Assembly: GCA_021413735.1 (NCBI GenBank)
Contig: JAIOPV010000244.1
Coordinates: 1-49,436 of the forward strand
Direction of reading: 5' to 3'
Length of the DNA stretch: 49,436 nt
Source of the DNA: Planctomycetota bacterium
GTDB taxonomy: Bacteria > Planctomycetota > Planctomycetia > Gemmatales > Gemmataceae
Of this stretch, positions 33,689-42,300 are shown piece by piece; the first letter of the stretch is position 1; each line of letters opens with the position of its first letter. The notes beneath the pieces were generated by a model. That model had not been told where the DNA came from, made no database searches, and was given only the letters and a program-made list of their open reading frames with translations. The translations under genes were made by a program, and so were the position numbers.

Positions 33689-35407
33689 ATGATTCGCTCG
33701 CTCACCATTTTCGTGCTGCTCATCGCCACGACGCCAACGTTCGCAGCGCCGCCACGCGATGAACTCCTTCGCGTCGCACCGCCAGACGCGGCACTGCTCG
33801 TCGTTGTGCAGAACGCCAAGGGACACATTCGCTCGCTCACGGAATCGCCGTTCGTTGAGTGGTTCCCGTCCACGGCGTTCGGCAAGAAGCTCCTCGTGTC
33901 GGTCGATCTGAAGCAGTTTCGCGATGTCGCCACCACCATCCTTCCCGCTCTCGGAACGAGCCCGCAAGCGGTTCTCGATGATGTGTTCGGCGATGCCGTC
34001 GCGTTCGCGTATTCGCCCGCTCCAGAAGGCAAACCCGGCGAAGAGCGAGCCGTGATTCTGATTCGCCCCGGTAAGCCAGAATCGCTCGTGAAGATCCTCG
34101 AGAAGCTGAACGAGATCCAGAAGAACAACGGCGAACTCAAGGCGATCTCACGCCGTGTACACGCAGGCGCGGAATACTTCGAGCGTCAGAAGCCCGAGGG
34201 TGCCGGCGAATTCTACTGCTTCCGCAACGGCGTGTTCGCGTTCTCCACGAGCGAATCCGACATCAAAGCCGTCCTCGACCGCGACAAGACCGAACCGAAA
34301 GACAAGCCGCCGGTTCTCGTCGCTCGCATGCAGAAGCTTGGCGTCGCCGATGCCGCCGTGGTGGTTCTCGTGAACCCGCGACCGCTCGATGCCGAAGTGA
34401 AGGCCAAGATCGCAGCCGCGAAGCCGGACGAACAACGACTCTTCAAGCGGTTCGAGCAACTCTGGACGGGCCTCGAATTCGCTGCGATTTCGGTCTCGCT
34501 CGACAAGGAAGCGGAACTCAGTTTGTCGCTGCGATTCCACCCGGAGAAGTTGCCAGCGGATTTGAAGTCGTGGCTCATTGGCCCGCACGAATACAACACG
34601 GCGCAATACCTGATCCCCGAGAAGGCGCTCGCTGGGTTCGCGGGTCACGCCAAGGCTTCCGAACTGCTCGATCTTGTCGCGTCGCTCGCTCCCATGCCGG
34701 ACGGCAAGCCTGGGGTGAAGGAGTGGGTTGGCAAAACGTTCGGCTCGATTGTCGGGCAGGACAAGTTGCCGTTGGTGCTGGAATCGCTTGGGCCGAACTG
34801 GGCCGCGTGGGCGGTATCGCCGACGAAAGATGGCTTCCTTCCGACGGTCGTGGCTGCGGTGGAAGTGAGCGGCGACGGCGACAAGCGAGCGAGCGCCGAG
34901 AAGACGCTGCTGCAAGCGGTCGAGTTCGGCTTCCAGAGCGTTCGCGTGGCGTACAACACGAAGCACGCGGATCAAATCGAGTTGAAGGAAACAAAGGACG
35001 CGGACACGGGCGTCGTCATTCGGTCGTTGGTGAACGACAAGGGATTTCCGGCGGGCTTTCGACCGTCGTTCGGGCTGACGCAGGGATATCTGGTGCTGGC
35101 CACGTCGCCAGAAGCGATCAAGCAGTTCAAGCCGCCGGTGCAGGACGGCCCATTGATGAAGGGCTACACGCTGTTGGCGAAGGTCTCGGGCACAGAAACC
35201 CGCAAGTACCTTCAGACACACGGGGACAAGTTAGCGAAGTTCCTCGCCGAGATCGGAACCGGCGACGCGAAGACGCTTCAGGGACACATTGAGGGAATCG
35301 TTGCGGGGTTGGAGTTGGTGGACACGGTCGATCTGATTCACCGCGACATCGAGAACGGCATGAAGCTCTCGGTGCGAGTCAAGACCACCAAGCCTCTCAA
35401 GAAGTGA
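33689..35407 (+). CDS. Secreted protein of unknown function
   Basis: A 572-residue exported protein, not recognised. It has a signal peptide (MIRSLTIFVLLIATTPTFAA). The mature part is rich in alternating alpha/beta segments with motifs such as VAPPDAALLVVVQN, FRNGVFAFSTSESDIKAVLD and LGPNWAAWAVSPTK. The layout resembles large planctomycete proteins that begin with a PADALLVV-type motif, sometimes annotated DUF3352, but this is not firm. It lies 9 bp after the anti-sigma gene in the same direction, so it may be a sensor or target of that pathway. Confidence 0.7.
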   Translation: MIRSLTIFVLLIATTPTFAAPPRDELLRVAPPDAALLVVVQNAKGHIRSLTESPFVEWFPSTAFGKKLLVSVDLKQFRDVATTILPALGTSPQAVLDDVFGDAVAFAYSPAPEGKPGEERAVILIRPGKPESLVKILEKLNEIQKNNGELKAISRRVHAGAEYFERQKPEGAGEFYCFRNGVFAFSTSESDIKAVLDRDKTEPKDKPPVLVARMQKLGVADAAVVVLVNPRPLDAEVKAKIAAAKPDEQRLFKRFEQLWTGLEFAAISVSLDKEAELSLSLRFHPEKLPADLKSWLIGPHEYNTAQYLIPEKALAGFAGHAKASELLDLVASLAPMPDGKPGVKEWVGKTFGSIVGQDKLPLVLESLGPNWAAWAVSPTKDGFLPTVVAAVEVSGDGDKRASAEKTLLQAVEFGFQSVRVAYNTKHADQIELKETKDADTGVVIRSLVNDKGFPAGFRPSFGLTQGYLVLATSPEAIKQFKPPVQDGPLMKGYTLLAKVSGTETRKYLQTHGDKLAKFLAEIGTGDAKTLQGHIEGIVAGLELVDTVDLIHRDIENGMKLSVRVKTTKPLKK

Positions 35408-35412
35408 TCGGC

Positions 35413-35437
35413 TGTGTGGCTACGCCGCAAGCGGCGA
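35413..35437 (+). repeat. Truncated 51-nt hairpin, family member 4
   Basis: A right half only: TGTGTGGCTACGCCGCAAGC then GGCGA, 5 nt after the stop codon of the secreted-protein gene. It matches the loop plus right arm of the other family members. The left arm is missing, so it cannot form the long stem. Confidence 0.7.
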
Positions 35438-35447
35438 AACCATCCCA

Positions 35448-35633
35448 TCACAACTGCGGCAACGAATACCGCCCCTTCTGCTCAGGTTCGGGCGGGGCCG
35501 CACACTTCCCACAACCCGCGCCGCAACCCTTCTCCGACTTGCCGAACCACGCCTTCCACCACGAGCGCAGAACGTAGCCCGCCGCGGCCGCGATCAGCAC
35601 GCCGACAATCACCAGTTGCGTTGATTCAGACAT
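35448..35633 (-). CDS. FeoB-associated Cys-rich membrane protein
   Basis: A 61-residue membrane protein next to feoB. One N-terminal membrane helix (LVIVGVLIAAAAGYVLRSWW) precedes a Cys-rich segment GCGAGCGKCAAPPEPEQKG with three Cys, the pattern of FeoB-associated Cys-rich proteins. Its role is probably in FeoB assembly or redox handling of Fe(II). It follows the feoB stop by 3 bp, so they are co-transcribed. Confidence 0.85.
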   Translation of the reverse strand: MSESTQLVIVGVLIAAAAGYVLRSWWKAWFGKSEKGCGAGCGKCAAPPEPEQKGRYSLPQL

Positions 35634-35636
35634 CGG

Positions 35637-37907
35637 TCACCCCATCGCATCGATAATCATCGAACCAAACTGGAACGTGACCATCGCCCCGAGATACGCC
35701 AGCACCGTCATGTACACGAACGTGAACGCGGGCCACGCCCAACTCTTCGTCTCGCGACGGATCACCGCAAGCGTACTCGCACACTGGCAGCACAACGCGA
35801 AGAACACCATCACCGACATCGCCACAGCCACGCCGTACTTGCTGCGAATCGGATCCTTCGACCAATCATCCTTCACGGCCTTCGCCAATCCAGCCGCCTT
35901 CTCCTTCGCTTCCTCGTCAGCGTCGTCGTTACCGATCGCCTTCGTGTCCACGTCGCCGACATCGTAGATCAACCCAAGCGTGCCGACGATCACCTCGCGA
36001 GCGGGGAAACTCGCCAGCGCCGCCATGCCGATCTTCCAGTCCCAACCCAACGGTCGGAACACCGGTTCGAGGTACAACCCCGTGCGGCCGAGGTAACTGC
36101 TGCGCTTCCATTCACCGTTGAGGTGATCGGCTTGACCCGCTGCCTCTTCGAGTTTCTCCAACTCTGCTTTCTCGTCGTCGGTCGCGTCGGGTTTTGCCTT
36201 CAATTCCTTGAGTTTATCCTCGTTGCTCTTGGCGGCTTCTTCGGCTTTCTCAATGCGATTGGGATATGATTCGCCGTTCGCGTCGCGATGCGGGAAGTAG
36301 AGCAGTGCCCACACGAGAATCATCGCCGCGAAGATGAACGTGCCCGCCCGCAGCGTGAACGCCCAACCCGCCTCCAGCATTCGTCGCAGCACCGCGAAGA
36401 TTTTCGGTCGGCGGTACGCGGGCAGTTCCATCACGAACACCGGCGTCGCGCCCTTCAGCAGCGTTCGCTTAAGCACGAGGGCGACAAGCGGAGCCACCAC
36501 GAAGCCGATCATGTACAGCGCGAACAGCACCAACCCCGGCACCCACGAGGAGTAGCCTTCCTTCAGGAACGCACCGATCAGCAGCACGTACACCGGCAGC
36601 CGCGCCGAACAGCTCATCAGCGGCGCAACAACAATCGTCGCCAGTCGGTCGCGGCGGTTCTCGATCACCCGCGTTGCCATGATGCCCGGCACCGCACACG
36701 CCACGCTCGACAACAACGGAATGAACGACTTCCCGCTGAGGCCGCAGCGACTCATAAGGCGGTCCATGAGGAACGCCGCACGAGCCATGTAACCGCAGTC
36801 TTCGAGGAACGCGATGAAACCGAACAGGATCATGATTTGCGGCAGGAAGATCAGAACGCTGCCGACTCCCTTCACGACGCCATCCACTAGCAACGCCCGC
36901 AGCGGCCCCGACGCCATGTTCCCTTCGATGCCCTTTGCGATGTCTTCGCGAACGCCGTCGATGCCATCCATGAGCGGCTTCGCCCACAGGAAAATCGACT
37001 GAAACATCAGGAACATCACGACGAGGAAAACCAGCGTTCCCCAGACACGATGCGTCAGGACTTTGTCGAGCTTATCCGTGAATGCAACGGGTCGCACGGC
37101 AGGTCGCGTGACGCCGACGGCGACAGCAGCACGAACCCAGGCGAACCTGGCTCGGGCTTCGACACCCGGAACCGAGTGCCCTGCGTCCGCGAGGCGTTGC
37201 CGGGCTTCCGCGAGCTTCTGCTTGAGATCCTGACCGTGATGTTCGACCTGCCACGCCTCGACATAACCGCCGACATCAAGGAGCAATCTTCGCGTGAGGA
37301 AGCCGGGCACATCCGCACCGAGTTCGGTTTGCAGCGAGGTAACTTCCTTCTCGAACGCTTCCGGGAACGCGGGGCCGACGGGTGCCTTCGCCTCTTCGGC
37401 GGCAGCGAGCATTGCTTGCGTAAGGGCTTCGATGCCGATGCCCTTGTTCGCTTGAATCGGAATCACCGGCACGCCGAGTTTCGCACTCAACGCGGTGCAG
37501 TCGATCTTGACGCCCTGTGCCTCGGCCGCATCAATCATGTTCACGGCAACCACGACCGGTTCACCGAGATCGAGGAGCTGGCTGGTGAGGTAGAGGTGCC
37601 GATCGAGGTTGGTGGCGTCCACGATGGAGAGAACGACATCGGGGCGCGGTTCTTCGGGGCGGCGACCGAGGAGCAAATCGACCGCGACCATTTCATCAGG
37701 GCTGCGTGCCGCAAGGCTGTATGTGCCGGGCAAGTCGATGAGATCGACGGTTAAACCGCCCGCGGTGAACTGCCCCTTCTTCATCTCGACGGTGACGCCG
37801 GGATAGTTACCGACACGCTGTCTCAACCCGGACAGCGCATTGAACAGGGTCGATTTCCCGGCGTTCGGGTTCCCGACCAGAGCAACGGTGAGCGTTTTGG
37901 TGAGCAT
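35637..37907 (-). CDS. feoB: Ferrous iron transport protein FeoB
   Basis: A 756-residue Fe(II) transporter with an N-terminal GTPase. G1 is GNPNAGKST (about residues 11-19), G3 is DLPGTYSL, and G4 is NMID. A helical domain follows and then the membrane core, beginning near residue 280, with the Cys/Pro-rich GATE motifs (SFIPLLSSVACAVPGIMATR) recognisable. A charged coiled segment (about residues 555-620) lies between membrane helices. The start ATG is preceded not by a ribosome-binding site but by repeat sequence (GGCGGAAGGC units on the other strand), so initiation may depend on leader structure or on an alternative start. Confidence 0.93.
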   Translation of the reverse strand: MLTKTLTVALVGNPNAGKSTLFNALSGLRQRVGNYPGVTVEMKKGQFTAGGLTVDLIDLPGTYSLAARSPDEMVAVDLLLGRRPEEPRPDVVLSIVDATNLDRHLYLTSQLLDLGEPVVVAVNMIDAAEAQGVKIDCTALSAKLGVPVIPIQANKGIGIEALTQAMLAAAEEAKAPVGPAFPEAFEKEVTSLQTELGADVPGFLTRRLLLDVGGYVEAWQVEHHGQDLKQKLAEARQRLADAGHSVPGVEARARFAWVRAAVAVGVTRPAVRPVAFTDKLDKVLTHRVWGTLVFLVVMFLMFQSIFLWAKPLMDGIDGVREDIAKGIEGNMASGPLRALLVDGVVKGVGSVLIFLPQIMILFGFIAFLEDCGYMARAAFLMDRLMSRCGLSGKSFIPLLSSVACAVPGIMATRVIENRRDRLATIVVAPLMSCSARLPVYVLLIGAFLKEGYSSWVPGLVLFALYMIGFVVAPLVALVLKRTLLKGATPVFVMELPAYRRPKIFAVLRRMLEAGWAFTLRAGTFIFAAMILVWALLYFPHRDANGESYPNRIEKAEEAAKSNEDKLKELKAKPDATDDEKAELEKLEEAAGQADHLNGEWKRSSYLGRTGLYLEPVFRPLGWDWKIGMAALASFPAREVIVGTLGLIYDVGDVDTKAIGNDDADEEAKEKAAGLAKAVKDDWSKDPIRSKYGVAVAMSVMVFFALCCQCASTLAVIRRETKSWAWPAFTFVYMTVLAYLGAMVTFQFGSMIIDAMG

Positions 37908-37911
37908 GATT

Positions 37912-37975
37912 AAAAGGCGGAAGGCGGAAGGCAGAAGGCGGAAGGAAGACAAGAAACGAAGCAGAAAAACAAAAG
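37912..37975. repeat. GGCGGAAGGC tract, left flank of the four-helix-bundle ORF
   Basis: A purine-rich tract with four GGCGGAAGG/GGCAGAAGG units followed by AAGACAAGAAACGAAGCAG. Its near complement forms the tract at 38348-38461, on the other side of the small ORF, so the two flanks are inverted relative to each other. Confidence 0.85.
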
Positions 37976-38329
37976 TCAGGACCGTGCTTTCGTAGTTTTG
38001 ATTGCGGCGACGGTCATGCGGATGAGTTCATCGGCTTCTGCAAGCAAATCACTCATTCGCTCCGATTCCACGATTCCAGATTCAACGAGTAACTCTAACC
38101 AAAGCATGGTCTCATCGAGTTCTTGCTCAACGATGCCGAGTTTGGCGAGAAACTCGGAGTTTGAGCGTGCTCGACACGCTTCGCGGTAATTGGCCGCAAC
38201 GCTTGTCCCAGATCGCAAGACTTGCTTGCCCAACACTTCGGTCTCAACTCGTTTCGGTAACGCTCCAAACATGCGGATGACCCGAAGCGCGAACTGCTTG
38301 GTGCGATCCCGCATTTGGTCGTTTTTCAC
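37976..38329 (-). CDS. Four-helix-bundle protein (23S rRNA IVS/S23 family)
   Basis: A 117-residue all-helical protein of the four-helix-bundle family first found inside 23S rRNA intervening sequences (TIGR02436-like). Conserved pieces include the QVLRSGTSVAANYREACRAR motif (about residues 36-55), EFLAKLGIVEQELDET and WLELLVESGIVE. It is a GTG start (38329) with GGAG 8 nt upstream. It sits between feoA and feoB, where no such gene belongs, with inverted GGCGGAAGGC tracts on both sides. This suggests a mobile cassette inserted in the feo operon. Its molecular role is not established; relatives accompany 23S introns and diversity-generating elements. Confidence 0.9.
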   Translation of the reverse strand: MKNDQMRDRTKQFALRVIRMFGALPKRVETEVLGKQVLRSGTSVAANYREACRARSNSEFLAKLGIVEQELDETMLWLELLVESGIVESERMSDLLAEADELIRMTVAAIKTTKARS

Positions 38330-38347
38330 CTGTCCGACTCCGAAGTG

Positions 38348-38461
38348 TTTTCCGCCTTCTGCCTTGTGTTTTCTGTCTTCTCTGTTTCCGCCTTCCGCCC
38401 TCTGCCTTCCGCCTTTGGGACGCCTTCCGCCCTCCGCCTTTGGGACGCCTTCCGCCTTTGC
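38348..38461. repeat. GCCTTCCGCC tract, right flank of the four-helix-bundle ORF
   Basis: A pyrimidine-rich tract of GCCTTCCGCC/GCCTTCTGCC units, the complement of the type at 37912-37975. It contains a 24-nt direct repeat (38409-38432 and 38434-38457; core CCTTTGGGACGCCTTCCGCC). No supported ORF. Confidence 0.85.
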
Positions 38462-38469
38462 GTAAGACC

Positions 38470-38697
38470 TCAGACGATGCGAACGCTGATGCCAGCAGCC
38501 TCGGCTTTGCGGAGGGTCAGGCGGGTGTTGCCGAGGCGTATCTCGATGGGGTCGCCGAGCGGGGCGCGGCCAAGAAACTCGACCGTCTCGCCTTCAAGGA
38601 GACCGAATTCGTAGAGGCGTTGCACGAGGGCGGGTTCGCCGGTGACCGCGAGAACTTCGGCTTGCTGACCGACGATGAGTTCGCTGAGGGCGGGCAT
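38470..38697 (-). CDS. feoA: FeoA family protein (second copy)
   Basis: A 75-residue SH3-like FeoA protein, which helps FeoB activity at the membrane. The family pattern is visible as VTGEPALVQRLYEFGLLEGE, then VEFLGRAPLGDPIEIRLGNT, then LTLRKAEAAGI. It lies 1 bp after the first feoA. Two successive feoA genes are common in bacteria. The link to feoB is interrupted by the inserted cassette at 37912-38461. Confidence 0.88.
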   Translation of the reverse strand: MPALSELIVGQQAEVLAVTGEPALVQRLYEFGLLEGETVEFLGRAPLGDPIEIRLGNTRLTLRKAEAAGISVRIV

Positions 38698-38698
38698 T

Positions 38699-38923
38699 TC
38701 ACGACACCGGACGCACGAGGATTTGCGAGCACTCGCCGCCGCGCAGACAGAGCTTGCAGCCGTTCACGTCGAGCAAGCACGGACTACCCGACTGCACAAC
38801 ACGAACGCGACAACCTTGCCGGATGCCGAGTTCGGCGAGTCGGCCAACCCACGCCGCTTGACCGGAGACCTCTTCGATCTCGGCCGTCTCGCCAGAACGG
38901 AGCATATCCAAGGGCATCAACAT
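38699..38923 (-). CDS. feoA: FeoA family protein (first copy)
   Basis: A 74-residue FeoA-like protein, first of the feo unit. It shows GQAAWVGRLAELGIRQGCRV, VVQSGSPCLLDVNG and LCLRGGECSQI. Unlike its neighbour it carries four Cys, including C-x-x-x-x-x-x-C pairs near the C-terminus, which might bind iron. GAGG is 5 nt upstream of the ATG at 38923. It shares the SH3-like fold length with the second copy, but similarity is low. Confidence 0.85.
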   Translation of the reverse strand: MLMPLDMLRSGETAEIEEVSGQAAWVGRLAELGIRQGCRVRVVQSGSPCLLDVNGCKLCLRGGECSQILVRPVS

Positions 38924-39307
38924 CGAAGCCTCGCGATCCGCAACCCGATGTCTTGTTGAGATTCAGTCTCAGATAGTGTGGCTGGAAAAGTGTCGTCCGT
39001 CAAGACGGCATCGGCGAGATTGTCGAGTTCAGGTCATTGATCGCTTGGTTCCGGACGCTTCGAGATTGGTTCCGGAGGTGGGAAAATGTGACCGTAAGTT
39101 CATCAGGTTGGTGGTCAAAATGCCGCAAGCCATTCGCCCTGTGTGAGATGGGCTTCGGATGTGTCTCGCTGCCGATGTTCTGATGGACTTTCTTCCGGAC
39201 GAATCGGATGGTTCCGGGTCTGAAATGGATGGTTCCGGACGTGGGGTGGGGAAGTGGCCCGGAATCAATGTGAAGCGCCGAAACCGCCTCCGATTGCTTG
39301 ACAATGC
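38924..39307. other. 384-bp gap with TTCCGGA repeats
   Basis: No gene was recognised; a minus-strand ORF of 103 residues (39000-39311) has no coding character. Five copies of TTCCGGA or TTCCGGG, mostly within GGTTCCGG, occur at 39045-39056, 39066-39076, 39190-39200, 39208-39218 and 39229-39240, with periods of about 20 nt in each cluster. This resembles the multiple short repeats at some insertion-sequence ends, but no transposase remains. Confidence 0.55.
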
Positions 39308-42300
39308 TCACGGATTGCGTTCGCGAGTGGTGATTGCGTCGTAGCGTGTTCGCACATCGGCGGTGATGCGTTTCAGTTCGGCGAGGAACTTCCCAGACGA
39401 ATCGAAGCCGAGTCGATGAGCCAGCTTCGCGAGATCGTTGGCGTTCTCGGGAATTTCGGTCAATGGGCGGTCTGTCACGATTCGCAGCCGCGCCTCGACC
39501 AATCGCAGGAACGAGTAGCCATCACGCAACGCCGTCGCGTCGTCGGCCGGGAGCAAAGACGCAGCCTCCAGCGAGTCGAGCGAATCCCACACGTTCGGCT
39601 TCAACACATCCGGGTGCTCACGGCCATACTTCAACTGCAGTAGTTGCACGACGAACTCGACATCGACAATTCCACCCGGCCCACGTTTCAGGCTGCGGGC
39701 GTTCGCCGTGACTTCCAGCTTTTGCCGCATTCCGCGAATCTCGTCGGCGAGTTGTGGACACCACGCTTTGCCGAGCATCGCGGCTCGAATCGCGGCGGTC
39801 ACATCAGCAGCGAACGCCGGTTCGCCACGCACAACCCGTGCTCGCGAGAGCGATTGCCGTTCCCACAGCATGCACCCCGACCCGCTGAAGTATCGCTGAA
39901 ACTCCGCCAGCGGCAGCACGAGGTTCCCGGATTTGCCGGTGGGTCGCAATCGCATATCGACCGCGTAGAGCCGCCCCATTGGTCCCATGCGAGAGGTTGT
40001 GCGAATGATCTTCTGCGCCAACTCCGTGAAGAACTGTGCGTTTGGTTCGCCGCTGTCGGTGGTGCCGTCTTCCTCGTAGACCAGCAGCAAATCGAGGTCG
40101 CTGTGATAGCTGATTTCACGACCGCCGAGCTTCCCCAAACCAAGCAACGCGTATCGACAGGGCGGAAGGCGGTAGGCAGAAGCCGGAATAGAGTCGGTGT
40201 CTTCTGCCTTCGTTTCCGCCTTCTGCCTTCCGCCTTCCGCCTTCCTCAAGGGGCTTCCCCAGCGTGTCCGCACTTCCGGTTCCACCAACTCCACGACCTG
40301 ATTCAACACCGTGTCGGCGACATCCGAAAGCGCTGCGGTTGTCAGACGTACTTCCACTTTGCCGAGCAGGTCGCCGACGCCAATGCGAAGGAACTCCTTG
40401 TCTTGAAAGCTGTGCAGAATCGGGTCCAGGTCGCTCGCACCGCGGCACAGTTCGGCGAGTTCGGCCCGTAACTCCTCTGCCGTTCGCGGTTGATCCAACA
40501 CGAGGCTATCGAGGAGTTCGTCGATCATGCCCGGGTTGTTGATGAGCAACCCCGACAGAAACGGACTGCCGGCGCACAAATCGACATACAACCGCAGACT
40601 CGGCGGATTGGAACTGAACAACTCCCACAGCACAGCCTTCGCCCCGAGCGACACCGAGACGCGTTCGAGTTGCGTGAGCGCTTCGTCGGGGTCGGGCGTC
40701 TCGGCGACGGCACGCAGCAGTTGCGGGGCGATGCTCGCGAGGAAGTGCCGACACCGCCGTGCGGAAAGAAACGGCACCGACTCACGAGCCAACTGCGACA
40801 GATTGGCGAACGCCTTCGGCACATCCTGGAACGGGTAGCGACCGAGAACGGCTCGCACCGTGGCTTCGTCCGGATCGGGATCGAGGATGAGGTCGGCCTC
40901 CGGCTCCTCCTTGCCGCCCGCATCGGCGAACGTCTGGTGAAGCAGGTGGTTCAGGATAATCCGATCCTGGTCGGTCTTGTTGCTCAGATCCTTGATGAAC
41001 TGATCGAGCGGATCCGCTGGCAGTTCGCGAGTATCAACGGCCGATGGAGCTGATTCGTACTCGTCGAGGGGTGACCGACGCTGCGGAGATAGTGCGGAAG
41101 GCGGAATGCCCTCAAGCAAGGCGGAAGGCAGAGGGCGGAAGGCGGGAAGAGTATCTATTGCGTCTTGGTCCGCCTTCTGCCTTCCGCCTTCCGCCTTTGG
41201 AACGTATCCCATTCGCAGTGCGAGCTTTCGCAACTCATCGCGTGATGCCGGCAACTTGTGCGTGTGCAGATCGAACAGCAGTTGCAAGCGGTGTTCGGTC
41301 TTGCGAAGGAAGCGGTACGCATCCGACAGAATGTACGTTTCCTGCGGCGTCAGGCAGCCAGCGATCTCCAGGGATTCCAGGGCGAGAAGCGTGTTTCTCT
41401 GACGAACCGCTGGCAGATCGCCACCGTTCAGCAGTTGCAGGAACTGCACCGTGTACTCGATGTCGCGAATGCCACCGCGACCGGTTTTCACGTCGGCCGG
41501 GATTTCCGGGTGGGCCAATTCGCGTCCGCCGTTGCTCGCGGCTGAGCCACTTCGGCCGGCACGCTGTTCCATCTGCCGCTTGAGTGCCTTCACCTCGTTG
41601 ATTTCCGCGAAGCTGAAATACTTCCGGTAAACGAACGGCTCGACAGCCACCAGAAACTCACGAGCCAGGGCGGCATTCCCCGCGACGTGCCTCAGCTTGA
41701 TGAGCGCCTGGCGTTCCCATGTCCGACCCATCGTGTCGTAGTAGCTCAGCGTGCTTGCCATGCTTTGAGCGAGCGGGCCGCGATTGCCTTCGGGCCGCAA
41801 TCGCAGATCGACACGATACGCGAAGCCACGGTCCGTCGGCGTCTGAAGCAAACGGATGACATCCTGCACGACGCGGGTGAAGAATTCCGCGTTCGACACG
41901 CCCGTTCGCCGACCGGTTGTTTCGCCGTCGTGGTCGTAGACGAACATCAGGTCGATGTCGCTGGAATAGTTCAACTCGTCGCCGCCGAGTTTGCCGAAGG
42001 CCAGCGCCGTGATCTGTGCGGACGCGACACCAGCTATGGTTGGCGTCCCGAACCGGTTCGCGACCGTTCGCATCGCGTATTGCAGTGCAATCTCGATGGA
42101 GGAATCCGCCACGCGAGCGAGTTCGCGGGTGACTTCTTCCAACGGCCGATCACGGATCACGTCGTTGATGCCGATCCGCAGCGTGTGCCGATTACGGAAT
42201 CGGCGAAACGCACGCAGCACGGCGGGATCGTCTCCGGCGGCTTCCACTTCGTTGCGCAGTTCGGCGGTGAGTTCTGCGGTCGAAGGGCTGCGTCGCGGGG

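Noticed and set aside
37976-38329. Four-helix-bundle gene taken as evidence of a 23S rRNA gene or a diversity-generating retroelement
   Set aside because: No rRNA sequence, reverse transcriptase or template/variable repeat pair is present in the window.
38348-38461. Tandem tract considered as a CRISPR array
   Set aside because: Units are 7-10 nt and contiguous, without spacers of constant length.
39000-39311. 103-residue minus-strand ORF in the gap next to glnE
   Set aside because: Built over short TTCCGGA repeats, overlaps the glnE stop, and has no coding features.
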